DNA of 64,000 bases, taken from NCBI GenBank assembly GCA_013178305.1, contig JABLXB010000002.1, positions 432,454 to 496,453 of the forward strand. Reading direction: 5' to 3'. Made by a program: the position numbers and the translations under genes. The notes below the pieces were generated by a model. The model was not told the DNA's origin and made no database searches. It was given only the letters and a program-made list of their open reading frames with translations. This document shows, in pieces, positions 9,283 through 18,106 of the stretch (position 1 is the stretch's first letter; each line of letters opens with the position of its first letter). The DNA comes from Bacillota bacterium. GTDB taxonomy: Bacteria; Bacillota; Sulfobacillia; JABLXB01.

Positions 9283-11377
9283 CCCCTTCGGAGGGCGGCG
9301 CACCAGCGCCCCTGGCGAGGTTTTCGGGATAACCCACCCTCGCATGGAACATGCCGCTCAGCGCGCGCATGAACGTGTCGGATATCGTATCCAGGTCTTT
9401 CAGAGTCAGGTCGCACTTGTCGAGCTGGTGATCGTACAGGCGGTCCTTGACGATACGCCTGATGAGCGTTTCGATCCTTCCAGGCGACGGCCTGACCAGC
9501 GAACGCACGGCGGCCTCAACGCTGTCGGCCAGCATGACTATCGCGGTCTCCTTGGACCCCGGGCGCGGTCCTTCGTAACGGAAGTCCTCCTCCGCCACCT
9601 GATCCCCCGTCTTTTCGTCCTCCGCCGCCCTGGAGTAGAAGAACGACACCAGCGTCGTCCCGTGGTGCTCCCTGACGAAATCGATCACCCGTTCCGGCAG
9701 CCGGTACTGTCTCGCGAGGTCGACGCCGTCCTTGACGTGCGACGTGACGATCAGCGTGCTCAGCCCAGGCGCCACCCTGTCGTGCGGGTTCTCCTGAAAG
9801 CCGATCTGGTTTTCGATGAAGAAGTACGGTCGCTTGATCTTGCCTATGTCGTGGTAATACCCGCCAACTCGTGCCAGGAGGGAATTCGCCCCGACCGCCT
9901 CGGCCGCAGCCTCCGCCAGATTGGCCACCATTACGCTGTGGTGGTAGGTGCCGGGGGCTTCGATGAGGAGCTTTGACATGAGCGGGTGGTTGGGGTTCGC
10001 GAGGTCCAGGAGCTTCACCGGTGTCATTATGTTGAAAAGCGTCTCGAAAAAGGCCAGCGCCCCGACTGCGAGGAACGACGAGATAACGCTGCCGTTGAGG
10101 ATTCCGAGCGCGACGTCCTTCCACGCGGTGGCGAACGGTGTACCCATCGTGAGCGCCATCGCCGTGCCGGCCAGGCCGCTTACGAGGCCGACCAGCGCGC
10201 CTGCCCTGACGAGGTCCGACCTGTGACCTACCCGGGATATTCCGTAAACTGCCGCCGTTCCGGATATGGCCGACACCACCATGAACGCCGCGTCATTCCC
10301 CGCGGCCACGCCGACCGCAATACTCATGCACACGCCGGCCACTATCGCGGCGCTGGGGTCGAGCAGGGTGGCCAGGAGCATCGTCCCGGCGGGGATCGGA
10401 GCCATATACTCGGAGATACCCCTCAGGAACCTGGAAAGGACCACGATCCCCACGAACACGATGACGAGCTGCATTACCTTGGTCTCGCTCGCGTATATAT
10501 CCGGCTTGAACTGCCGGAGATACATCCACAGCGTGCCGACCAGCAAGAGTGAGAGGATGATGGAGGACACCACGGTCCTGAAACCGATCCCGGCGCTCGA
10601 GATGCCGCCTTCCCTCATGAGCCTGAGGTGCTCTTCGGTCACGACCTCGTTTTTCTTCACTATGATGTCGTCCTTGAACACCTTGACGGGCTGGACTGAA
10701 TCGGCCGCTCTCTTGCGGCGCGCGGCGGTCTCCGCCTCGTTGATGAACCTGTTCGGCCTGATGTATCCCTTGACGATCGCGCTGGCCACGGACTTGAATT
10801 CCTCGGGCAGCCTGTACTGCTGAAGTTCGTAGTCAACCTGGGCGAGGCTCGCGGAGTACGAGTCGACGTGGACTCCGGAGTCCATCACCTTTCTCGCAGC
10901 CCCTATTGCCGAGACCTTGACGTCCGCTATCTTCTCGGATCCGGCGCGTAGAAGCGCCTCGGCGTAAAGCGGCGGGATGCTGACGCCCGACGCGTTCCGG
11001 AAATCCTCGACGCGCCTTTGAATCTGGGCGTAGTGGTCTTCCGAAAGGGAAATCGCCTTGTCGAAGACCGCGGAGATGTTCTTTTCTACTTCGACTGAGA
11101 TTCGCCTGTCGACGTCGTATATCGCTGCGACCTCGGCGACCTTCTCCGCGCGGAGTCTGTCGGTAGCCGCTCTATCGACGAAGTCCCTCGTCGCGGTGAT
11201 GTTCTTCGGGGCAGGCCTCCCGGCCTGGAGCGATAGGCGCTCCGGGGTCATCGAGTTGAGGAACACGATAGTGAGGATGACGAACGCGAGCGCGCTCCAG
11301 ACCCAGCGCCGCAGCGTGGCGCGCGGGCCGCCGGGGTATATCCTGCCAGGTTCTCGCAACAACCTGAGCAGGGACAC
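9152..11377 (-). CDS. pgpH: PgpH-type HD-domain cyclic-di-AMP phosphodiesterase (7TM-HD)
   Basis: A membrane protein with one N-terminal helix, a long extracytoplasmic 7TMR-HDED domain (about residues 50-275), seven transmembrane helices (about 280-480) and a cytosolic HD domain. The HD motif appears as GYYHDIGKIKRPYFFIENQ. Members hydrolyse the second messenger c-di-AMP. The GTG start with GGGGAGGGG at 7 bases lies just after the phoH stop. The expected family end is near MFHARVGYPE. Here the frame continues for about 50 Gly/Glu/Asp-rich residues across the ybeY start. In the third frame a TGA would overlap the ybeY ATG as ATGA, so a one-base indel near the end is plausible. Confidence 0.93.
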   Translation of the reverse strand: MSLLRLLREPGRIYPGGPRATLRRWVWSALAFVILTIVFLNSMTPERLSLQAGRPAPKNITATRDFVDRAATDRLRAEKVAEVAAIYDVDRRISVEVEKNISAVFDKAISLSEDHYAQIQRRVEDFRNASGVSIPPLYAEALLRAGSEKIADVKVSAIGAARKVMDSGVHVDSYSASLAQVDYELQQYRLPEEFKSVASAIVKGYIRPNRFINEAETAARRKRAADSVQPVKVFKDDIIVKKNEVVTEEHLRLMREGGISSAGIGFRTVVSSIILSLLLVGTLWMYLRQFKPDIYASETKVMQLVIVFVGIVVLSRFLRGISEYMAPIPAGTMLLATLLDPSAAIVAGVCMSIAVGVAAGNDAAFMVVSAISGTAAVYGISRVGHRSDLVRAGALVGLVSGLAGTAMALTMGTPFATAWKDVALGILNGSVISSFLAVGALAFFETLFNIMTPVKLLDLANPNHPLMSKLLIEAPGTYHHSVMVANLAEAAAEAVGANSLLARVGGYYHDIGKIKRPYFFIENQIGFQENPHDRVAPGLSTLIVTSHVKDGVDLARQYRLPERVIDFVREHHGTTLVSFFYSRAAEDEKTGDQVAEEDFRYEGPRPGSKETAIVMLADSVEAAVRSLVRPSPGRIETLIRRIVKDRLYDHQLDKCDLTLKDLDTISDTFMRALSGMFHARVGYPENLARGAGAPPSEGDETDGGTGGRPAEGTAGGADGSPPGKDGAELRDGDDQGGGQGV

Positions 11378-11378
11378 G

Positions 11379-12362
11379 CTACGACCCCTCCCCGGCTGTC
11401 TGTCTCTTCTCAAACCTCTCGTACGCCTGGACTATCTTCTGCACCAGTTCGTGGCGGACGACGTCCTGGTCGGAAAGGTACACGAACCTGATGCCATCTA
11501 CTCCCTTCAGCACCTGCCTGACGTGTTCGAGGCCGGACTCGGTTCCTTTGGGCAGGTCGACCTGGGTAATGTCGCCCGTCACCACGGCCTTGGAGCCTAT
11601 CCCGAGCCTCGTCAGAAACATCTTCATCTGTTCGGGGGTCGAGTTCTGCGCCTCATCGAGGATGACGAACGAGTCGTCGAGCGTCCTGCCTCTCATGTAA
11701 GCGAGCGGCGCGACCTCGATGAGCCCCCGCGACATGTACTTCTCGAAAGTGTCCACGCCGAGTACGTCGAAAAGCGCATCGTAAAGCGGCCTCAGATACG
11801 GGTTCACCTTCTCCTCGAGGGTGCCCGGGAGAAACCCGAGCCTCTCACCGGCCTCCACCGCAGGTCTCGTGAGCACGATCCTGCTGAAATCCCTGTTCCG
11901 GAACGCGGCCACCGCCATGGAAACCGCGAGGTACGTCTTGCCGGTGCCGGCAGGGCCGATGCCGAACACGAGCGCGTTATCGCGGATCGCCTGGATGTAT
12001 TGCCTTTGCCCCAGCGTACGGGGCTTTATCTGCTTCCCCCTGGCCGTGATGATTATAGCGCCGTCGGCAAGCTCCGCCACCTTCTCTATGGAGCCTGTCC
12101 TCGATGTGTCCATGACGTAGCGCACCTGCTGGGGCGAGACCGAACCCCTTTTCGCCATGCGCATTACCTGCTCGATGACTTTGGAAGCGGACTCCACCTC
12201 CTCGGGGGGCCCGCTGAGGGTGATCTCGTTTCCGCGTGTGGCGACCCTGACCTTGAACGCCTTCTCGATCATGGAAAGGTGCTCGTCGTACTGTCCAAAC
12301 ACGTTGAGGGCCTCTTCGTTTGTGTCAACGACCAGCTTCCTCGTGGCCGTCTCGTTATCCAA
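11379..12362 (-). CDS. phoH: PhoH family ATPase
   Basis: A cytosolic P-loop NTPase of 327 residues. The Walker A motif GPAGTGKTYLA, the RPAVEAGERLGFLPG block and the Walker B region FVILDEAQN are all intact, and the short N-terminal KH-like region matches the PhoH-like family of Bacillota. The role is thought to be in RNA metabolism, in keeping with the adjacent ybeY and pgpH genes; direct substrates are not settled. The start MDNETATRKLVV fits the family. The stop is just before the GTG start of pgpH. Confidence 0.95.
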   Translation of the reverse strand: MDNETATRKLVVDTNEEALNVFGQYDEHLSMIEKAFKVRVATRGNEITLSGPPEEVESASKVIEQVMRMAKRGSVSPQQVRYVMDTSRTGSIEKVAELADGAIIITARGKQIKPRTLGQRQYIQAIRDNALVFGIGPAGTGKTYLAVSMAVAAFRNRDFSRIVLTRPAVEAGERLGFLPGTLEEKVNPYLRPLYDALFDVLGVDTFEKYMSRGLIEVAPLAYMRGRTLDDSFVILDEAQNSTPEQMKMFLTRLGIGSKAVVTGDITQVDLPKGTESGLEHVRQVLKGVDGIRFVYLSDQDVVRHELVQKIVQAYERFEKRQTAGEGS

Positions 12363-12377
12363 ATAATCTGCCTCCTG

Positions 12378-13610
12378 CTACCTCATCAGGGCGGAAACGC
12401 CGATGTCCTCGAGTGTCGTAATCGACACCCTGACACTTACTGCCGAATCTCCTTCGTGTGATTCGGCAGAAACATCGACCACGTCCGCGTCCTGCGGGAG
12501 TTCGAGCCTCACCGCGGAGAGAGCCTTGTCTCTCGCGGAAAGCCTCGCCTCCTCGCGGCCCAATTCAATTCTTCGCGGGACTATTTCGTAATAGGTTTCA
12601 GTAATGCGTTCGACAGGTAGGGGTATATTCCTCCAGATCAAGGGGGTCACCCTGGATGCCTTCTCGTGCTCGGCGAAAGGCACGGGCTTTCTCCCCTTCC
12701 ATATTATGTCCCTACCCGCGATCCTGATGACACCCCGCGTATACGTCTTACCGCTTCGCTCCTTTACCCGCTGTGCGTACTCTTCTGTAACCTCAACCGA
12801 CCTCGTGACCCTGGCCATGACCTGGCCACGTGCCCGCACCGCCCTGTCGATCGTCTTCGGCGGGGGCGGCGGAGCGCCCGGCGGGGTGGGCGGCGCCGGC
12901 GCAGGGGGGCCCTTCAGCCTGCCCTCGATGAGCACCTGTCCGGCCACGACGCTGTCCCCTTCTTTAACTGCGGGCTCCCCCATGAACACGAGAACCCTGG
13001 CCACGGTCCCACCGACGCGCGCGACTATGTTGGCGGGGGTATTCGGGTCGTCCACCGGCGCAGGGGGCAGCGTCTTCTCTATTACATCGATGATAACCCT
13101 TGTGCCCTGGAACCTCAACCTCACCCATGAAACGTGATCGACCCTCGAGAGTATCCCGAGTTCGATTTCCCTGGAATCGAGCCTCGAAACGGGCACACCC
13201 ACCTTCAGCCCGCATTCCGCGGCGGCGCGGAGCACCTCGCGGCCGGCCTCGTCGCTACCCGCGCCCGCAACCTCGATGAACCACACGCGCGAGGACACCA
13301 GCCATATCACAACGGCGCACACCAGCAGTCCGGCAATGAAGGCGTGCCGGCCACGCCACCTCTTCAGGAAGAACGGCAAGCCGTGCTTCTTCCTGATGCG
13401 TATGCTGCACCGGGTCTTCCTGGCAACCCGCCTGAGAATGCGAAAGCCGCGGGCGCTGACGTCGGCTACCAGCGACTCAGGCCCGCGGCGCAGGTTCGAA
13501 AGCGTGACCCCGTTGCGCATCGCCAGGTTGACGAAGCGTTCGATCACCCGCCCCCTGATCTCGATGGTCACGTAGCCTGAAACCAGGCGCCACGCCTTAA
13601 AGGCTATCAT
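12378..13610 (-). CDS. yqfD: Sporulation protein YqfD
   Basis: YqfD (also SpoIV-associated) is a mother-cell protein needed for efficient sporulation in Bacillus. The N-terminal cytosolic part (about 1-90) is followed by one transmembrane helix (HAFIAGLLVCAVVIWLVSS) and a large exported region. The FIEVAG and VDHVSWVRLRFQGT motifs are conserved. At 410 residues the length is normal. It contains a proline-rich insert around residues 230-250 (APAPPTPPGAPPPPPK), probably a flexible linker. It follows yqfC, and together they mark the genome as that of a spore former. Confidence 0.93.
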   Translation of the reverse strand: MIAFKAWRLVSGYVTIEIRGRVIERFVNLAMRNGVTLSNLRRGPESLVADVSARGFRILRRVARKTRCSIRIRKKHGLPFFLKRWRGRHAFIAGLLVCAVVIWLVSSRVWFIEVAGAGSDEAGREVLRAAAECGLKVGVPVSRLDSREIELGILSRVDHVSWVRLRFQGTRVIIDVIEKTLPPAPVDDPNTPANIVARVGGTVARVLVFMGEPAVKEGDSVVAGQVLIEGRLKGPPAPAPPTPPGAPPPPPKTIDRAVRARGQVMARVTRSVEVTEEYAQRVKERSGKTYTRGVIRIAGRDIIWKGRKPVPFAEHEKASRVTPLIWRNIPLPVERITETYYEIVPRRIELGREEARLSARDKALSAVRLELPQDADVVDVSAESHEGDSAVSVRVSITTLEDIGVSALMR

Positions 13611-13622
13611 GCCGGCCGCACC

Positions 13623-13901
13623 TTACCCCTCAAGGCCGATAGAGCATATCCGGCCGGTCAACGTAATCTCGTCGGGAACGATGCTGCCGATCTTCAGTTC
13701 CTCGCCCCTTATGGTTATCTGGCCTTCTCCAAAGCCGATCACCACACACTCGGGTGAGTACTCGATCAGGCCCCTGTGGTTCTCCACGCTCATTTCCACG
13801 TTCCCGATGAGGGTTATACGGGGCAGGTCCAGCACGACATCGCCGGGCAGTTCGAGCGCGCCGGCGATCCTATTCCTTATCCGTCCCCCTTTCCGCTCCA
13901 C
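13623..13901 (-). CDS. yqfC: Sporulation protein YqfC
   Basis: A 92-residue YabP/YqfC-family protein; the family functions in the mother cell during sporulation. Sequence features include LPGDVVLDLPRITLIGN, VENHRGLIEYSPE and the closing GEELKIGSIVPDEITLTGRI, which match the family from end to end. The GTG start has a good GGAGGGG at 9 bases. The upstream hypothetical gene overlaps this start by 32 bases. Confidence 0.93.
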   Translation of the reverse strand: MERKGGRIRNRIAGALELPGDVVLDLPRITLIGNVEMSVENHRGLIEYSPECVVIGFGEGQITIRGEELKIGSIVPDEITLTGRICSIGLEG

Positions 13902-14406
13902 CCTCCCGTCCCCCTCCGGAATAATGTCTATTCCGGCAGGGAGCGGCGAAGAATCTTGACGCGGGACGGCGGCACCTTGGAGGCCCGATTATCTCCGACA
14001 GGACGATCGCGGAGACCATCCTGTCCGGGCCGAGGAACTCGAACGCGAGGCCGCCACCCTCGCCGGCCGTCGCCGAGGCCAGCTGGGGTGTGGCGCCGGC
14101 CTGGTCGCGGGCCGCCCCCGTGCGGACCAGCGGGAGTTCGGCAGCATCCAGCGCCTGCAGGATCCCGGGCTCGGGCGGTGCGGTCTCGATCAGATCAGGC
14201 GCCGGCCCCGGCTGCTCCCGGCCGTCGACCTGCGCGGGCGCGCGGCGCTGGGCGGGGCCGCCAGGGGGCCAACCGGGCATTGGGGGCCACTCGCCACGCG
14301 GCCTCTGCGAGGGCCTGCGCGGATCGCGGCCACCACGTCCCCTGTTCGCAGCCGCTGAGCTGAAAAGCCATATCAGGATGAACGCGAGAATCGCCAACGG
14401 TTCCAT
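13870..14406 (-). CDS. Hypothetical single-pass membrane protein between floA and yqfC
   Basis: A 178-residue product with one N-terminal membrane helix (LAILAFILIWLFSSAAA) followed by a long Pro/Arg/Gly-rich linker (about residues 25-85) and a more conserved-looking end containing MVSAIVLSEIIGPPRCRRP. It occupies the place of yqfB in Bacillus, also a small membrane protein, though no sequence similarity can be claimed. The IVLSEIIGPP segment resembles the only conserved block of small proteins found at this place in Clostridia, from general knowledge. The last 25 residues, overlapping yqfC, are of poor composition and could be read past a lost stop. Function unknown. Confidence 0.6.
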   Translation of the reverse strand: MEPLAILAFILIWLFSSAAANRGRGGRDPRRPSQRPRGEWPPMPGWPPGGPAQRRAPAQVDGREQPGPAPDLIETAPPEPGILQALDAAELPLVRTGAARDQAGATPQLASATAGEGGGLAFEFLGPDRMVSAIVLSEIIGPPRCRRPASRFFAAPCRNRHYSGGGREGGAERGTDKE

Positions 14407-14415
14407 GCCCGCCAC

Positions 14416-15411
14416 CTACTTCTTGTCGATGCCCTGGCTCTCGGGCCTCGGGCCTGCCTTGGATATCGCGTTTCTCATATGCGTGTCCGCCATGATGTTC
14501 TGCATCTGGTAGTAGTCGAGCACGCCGAGGTTGCCCTCCCGTAGCGCCTCCGCCAGCGCTCTGGGTACCTCGGCCTCCGCCTCGACCACTTTGGCCCTCT
14601 GCTCCTGCACGAGGGCTATCATCTCCTGCTCGTGCGCGATGGCCATCGCGCGCCTTTCCTCGGCCTTGGCCTGGGCGATGCGCTTGTCGGCCTCGGCGCG
14701 GTCGGTCTCGAGCCGCGCGCCTATGTTGTCGCCGACGTCGACGTCCGCGATGTCGATGGACAGAATCTCGAACGCCGTGCCCGCATCCAGCCCCTTGTTC
14801 AACACGGTTCGAGATATGCTGTCGGGGTTCTCGAGCACTTCCTTGTGGCTAGTCGACGAACCGATGGTCGTGACGATGCCCTCACCGACCCTGGCTATGA
14901 CCGTTTCCTCGCCGGCGCCGCCGACCAGGCGGTCGATGTTTGCGCGGACCGTCACGCGCGCCTTCGCCTTGAGCTCGATGCCGTCCTTCGCCACGGCCGC
15001 CACCGTGGGCGTCTCGATGACCCTCGGGTTGACGCTCATCTGCACCGCTTGAAGCACGTCGCGCCCGGCCAGGTCTATCGCGGCGGCCCGTTCGAACCCG
15101 AGCGGGATTTCCGCTCTCTGCGCCGCGATCAACGCGTTGACCACCCTGTCGACGTTACCGCCCGCGAGGAAGTGCGCCTCGAGGCTGTTCACGTTGACGT
15201 CGATTCCCCCCTTGATGGCCTTGATCAGCGGCGTGATGATCTTCGCCGGCGGGACCCTGCGGAGTCTCATGCCTATAAGGGTCACGAGGTCTATCCTGAC
15301 GCCCGCCGCGCGCGCCGAGATATAGAGGCCCAGGGGAACGAAGCTGAAAATGAGCGAGAGGCCGATGAACGCTATCGCGATCACTATCAACATGGAAAGC
15401 AACGCCGCCAC
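14416..15411 (-). CDS. floA: Flotillin-like protein FloA
   Basis: A 331-residue membrane scaffold protein of functional membrane microdomains. Residues 5-28 form a hairpin-like membrane anchor; an SPFH/PHB domain follows, then an Ala/Glu-rich coiled coil (about residues 230-290, [20 protein letters not shown]). The family blocks [14 protein letters not shown] and [24 protein letters not shown] are preserved. FloA works with the NfeD protein encoded immediately upstream, the standard pairing. Confidence 0.96.
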   Translation of the reverse strand: MAALLSMLIVIAIAFIGLSLIFSFVPLGLYISARAAGVRIDLVTLIGMRLRRVPPAKIITPLIKAIKGGIDVNVNSLEAHFLAGGNVDRVVNALIAAQRAEIPLGFERAAAIDLAGRDVLQAVQMSVNPRVIETPTVAAVAKDGIELKAKARVTVRANIDRLVGGAGEETVIARVGEGIVTTIGSSTSHKEVLENPDSISRTVLNKGLDAGTAFEILSIDIADVDVGDNIGARLETDRAEADKRIAQAKAEERRAMAIAHEQEMIALVQEQRAKVVEAEAEVPRALAEALREGNLGVLDYYQMQNIMADTHMRNAISKAGPRPESQGIDKK

Positions 15412-15418
15412 TACTCAT

Positions 15419-16795
15419 CTACCTCCTTGGATAGCTTGCCCGAATCCTGCCCGGTTTGCCGGGGGTATCATCCCGTTGTCCGTCTCCGAACGTGACCACG
15501 ACCGTCCCGCCGGAATCCTCCAACACGTACACCGTCTGCCCGCGGTCGATGAACTCGCCCCTGGTGATCACGTCGACCCGCATCCCATCGATCTCCACCA
15601 CGCCCGCGGGCCTGAGGTGGGTCAGCGCTATGCCTGTCTTTCCGGCCAGCGATTCGGGGACCTGGCCGGGTTCTCCCGGTCCCCTGGCCGAAGTCCCGCT
15701 GAGCGTGGACGCGAGGGTCAGCCTCCGCCAGATGCCCCGCCTTAGGCCGAACCTCACCGCCACGAGCAATGCGAGGGCGCTGGCGGCCACCGCTATGAGG
15801 AGCATCTCGATCCCCTGCCCGCTCCGCGCGATGGCGAAGTATATGCTCAGGATCATGCTGGCGATCCCGCTGAAACCGAATACGCCGAAACCGGGCATGA
15901 ACGCCTCCACAGTCAACAGGAGAACACCCAGGAGGAACAGGGCCGCGACCTCCCATCCCGCCGCGCCCGCAGCCGCTTGCCCACCGAAGTACAGTGCGAA
16001 CGCCGAAAGCCCGACCAATCCTGGAATGCCGAAGCCTGGCGTCATCGCCTCGACAACCATGCCGAGGAATCCAATGGTGAGGATCACCGGCGCCACGATG
16101 GGGTTACTCACGAACCTCGCCAGTCTCTCGGCCGGCGTCTGCCGCTCCGTGACGACCCTCGCCCCCTGGAGCCCAAAGGACGCGAGCACCTCGTCGCGGT
16201 CGGCGGCAGTCGCGTCGGAGATGCCGAGCTCCAGCGCGCGCTTCCATGTCAGGTTCAGGAGCTTCCCCTTTTCCTTGACGCCGGGGATCTCGATTCCGGC
16301 GTCGGCCATTCCGGCGGCGAGCTTCGGGTCCCTGCGGCGCCGTTCGGCCGTCGACTCCAGCTCCGCCCGCCACGCCGACAACACTTTTTCATCGAGGGGC
16401 CTGGGTTCCGCGGAACCGATGCTCGACCCCGGGGCCATGGCCACCTTCTCCGCCGACAGGGTTATCAGGGCCCCCGCCGACCACGCGTGGTCCCTGACGT
16501 ACGCTATGGTCTTCACGGGCGACCGCACGATCCTGTCCTTGATGGCAATGGCGGAATCGATCCGCCCGCCCGGCGTCGATATCTCCACGATAACCGCGGC
16601 GGCCTTCTCCCTCTCCGCGGTATCGAACACCCTGGTCACGTATCGCGCGAGCGCCTGTTCGACGGCGCCGTTCAGTTCCACCACGTACACCTGCGGATTC
16701 GGCTGCTCAGCGGCCTCCGGAAACGCCGCAGCGAAAGCGCCGGCCGCCATCGCGAACGCCGCAGCGAGCGCTATGCCCAGCGCAAACCTCCTCAT
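15419..16795 (-). CDS. NfeD-family membrane serine protease, long form
   Basis: A 458-residue protein of the YqeZ type. It has an N-terminal signal sequence (about 1-25), a ClpP-like serine protease domain (about 30-230) with the nucleophile region DHAWSAGALI and downstream SIGSAEP, then four or five transmembrane helices (about 240-370) and a C-terminal NfeD OB-fold domain (ALTHLRPAGVVEIDGMRVDV). The long form is typically encoded next to a flotillin or stomatin partner, here floA. It is likely to process or organise membrane proteins; substrates are unknown. Confidence 0.93.
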   Translation of the reverse strand: MRRFALGIALAAAFAMAAGAFAAAFPEAAEQPNPQVYVVELNGAVEQALARYVTRVFDTAEREKAAAVIVEISTPGGRIDSAIAIKDRIVRSPVKTIAYVRDHAWSAGALITLSAEKVAMAPGSSIGSAEPRPLDEKVLSAWRAELESTAERRRRDPKLAAGMADAGIEIPGVKEKGKLLNLTWKRALELGISDATAADRDEVLASFGLQGARVVTERQTPAERLARFVSNPIVAPVILTIGFLGMVVEAMTPGFGIPGLVGLSAFALYFGGQAAAGAAGWEVAALFLLGVLLLTVEAFMPGFGVFGFSGIASMILSIYFAIARSGQGIEMLLIAVAASALALLVAVRFGLRRGIWRRLTLASTLSGTSARGPGEPGQVPESLAGKTGIALTHLRPAGVVEIDGMRVDVITRGEFIDRGQTVYVLEDSGGTVVVTFGDGQRDDTPGKPGRIRASYPRR

Positions 16796-16820
16796 CTCAA
16801 GGCCTCCCCATGAACTAAAT

Positions 16821-16845
16821 GGGACCCGACCACAGGCCAGGTCCC
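16821..16845 (-). terminator. Weak hairpin between yqeY and nfeD
   Basis: A GGGACC/GGTCCC stem with a loop of 13 bases is followed on the minus strand by CATTTAGTT. The T tract is poor, so it may be only a processing or attenuation hairpin between the rpsU-yqeY and nfeD-floA units. Confidence 0.3.
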
Positions 16846-16864
16846 GGCGATGATGGCTGCGCGG

Positions 16865-17332
16865 TCAACCGTTCTTGCCCACGTCCTCCAGCAAAGACCT
16901 GACCACCTGATTGACGAGCCTGCCGTCCGCCTTACCGCGGACCTTCGGCATGAGTACCCCCATCACCTTGCCGAGGTCGGCCGGTCCCCTGGCGCCGACC
17001 TCGCGGATGGCCTCCTCGGCGGTCTTCCTCACGTCATCCTCCGACAACTGCTCGGGGAGGTACTCCATCAGGATGGCGATCTCTTCTTCCAGGGCCTCGA
17101 CGGCATCCTGCCTGCCCAGGTTCCTGTATTCGGCGATGGCGTCGCGCCGCTGTTTTACCTCGCGGGCGAGCACCGGTATGACGCCGGCGTCGTCGAGCTG
17201 CTTCATCTGGTCGACTTCGGCGTTCTTGATGGCGGCGCGCGCTAGTCTAATGACGGAAAGCCTGGTCTTACCCTCCTCGCGCGCCTTCATCGCCGCCTTC
17301 ATGTCTTCCATCAGCCTGTCCTTGATGCTCAC
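16865..17332 (-). CDS. yqeY: GatB/YqeY domain protein
   Basis: A 155-residue protein homologous to the tRNA-binding tail of the GatB subunit of Asp/Glu-tRNA amidotransferase. The start SIKDRLMEDMKAAMKAREEGK and the end MGVLMPKVRGKADGRLVNQVV are typical. It is expected to contact tRNA, but no catalytic role is known. It follows rpsU, the conserved order in Bacillota. Confidence 0.95.
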   Translation of the reverse strand: MSIKDRLMEDMKAAMKAREEGKTRLSVIRLARAAIKNAEVDQMKQLDDAGVIPVLAREVKQRRDAIAEYRNLGRQDAVEALEEEIAILMEYLPEQLSEDDVRKTAEEAIREVGARGPADLGKVMGVLMPKVRGKADGRLVNQVVRSLLEDVGKNG

Positions 17333-17399
17333 TGTGATCCCTCTTCAAGTGCGCCCATTGAACAGATAGACCGGATGGGGTCTCCGGTCTTCGATCTAC

Positions 17400-17576
17400 T
17401 TAACGGTACTTCCGCTTCCGGGCCGCCTCGGACTTCTTCTTGCGCTTTACACTGGGCTTCTCGTAGTGCTCGCGCCTGCGGACCTCGGCCAGCACGCCGG
17501 CCTTCTGGCACTGCCTCTTAAATCTCCTGAGGGCAGCGTCGAGGGTCTCGTTCTTCCCAACCTTAATTTCAGCCAC
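17400..17576 (-). CDS. rpsU: 30S ribosomal protein S21
   Basis: A 58-residue ribosomal protein. It begins with GTG as [20 protein letters not shown] and ends with the basic tail [15 protein letters not shown]21 sits on the platform of the small subunit and helps base pairing with the mRNA leader. GGGAGGGAG lies 4-5 bases before the GTG. It stands between hinT and yqeY, as is common. Confidence 0.97.
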   Translation of the reverse strand: MAEIKVGKNETLDAALRRFKRQCQKAGVLAEVRRREHYEKPSVKRKKKSEAARKRKYR

Positions 17577-17621
17577 AAATCTCCCTCCCTCCGACCCGGC
17601 ATTCGCTGGTACGTCCCGCTG

Positions 17622-17993
17622 CTAGCCTGGTGGCCAGGTCATCTGGCGGCCGCCCAGCACGTGCAGATGGAGGTGAGATACCGTCTGTCCACCCTGTCTC
17701 TTACAGTTCACTACCAACCTGAACCCCTTCTCACTGATGCCGGTCATCCCGGCAACCTTGTTTACCACCATCATGGTGTGCCCCAGTAGGTCCTTGTCAA
17801 CACCGTTCGTATCAGCTAGAGAAGGGATGTGCTTCCTGGGAACAACCAGGTAGTGCACCGGCGCCTGGGGGCTACGGTCCCTGAACGCGACAACCCGGTC
17901 GTCTTCGTACAGGACCTCGGCTGGGGCTTCCTTTCTCACAATTCTACAGAAAGGACAGTCGGCCAGCGGCGTCACCTCCCCCCGAGCGTACAA
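17622..17993 (-). CDS. HIT family hydrolase (HinT-like)
   Basis: A histidine-triad nucleotide-binding protein of up to 123 residues. The active-site signature HLHLHVLGG is near the C-terminus, and the N-terminal CPFCRIVRKE with two cysteines resembles the zinc-binding start of many HIT proteins. Members hydrolyse purine nucleoside phosphoramidates and aminoacyl adenylates. The start is uncertain: the frame opens with TTG, while GGGGGAGG further in would favour an initiation nearer LADCPFC. Confidence 0.93.
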   Translation of the reverse strand: MYARGEVTPLADCPFCRIVRKEAPAEVLYEDDRVVAFRDRSPQAPVHYLVVPRKHIPSLADTNGVDKDLLGHTMMVVNKVAGMTGISEKGFRLVVNCKRQGGQTVSHLHLHVLGGRQMTWPPG

Positions 17994-18106
17994 TGCTTAA
18001 CGGTTAAGCTTCTTGGTACGGAGCGAATTTATTCTACATGGGCCGCGGCAATTCCTTTTCCAGCGGGATGCTGAAAAACCGCTGGTCGTTCCAGGCGCCG
18101 GCGCCG

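Noticed and set aside
18060..18085. Hairpin CCAGCGG/CCGCTGG between ddl and hinT
   Set aside because: No T tract follows on either strand and the loop is long for the stem; too weak to call a terminator.
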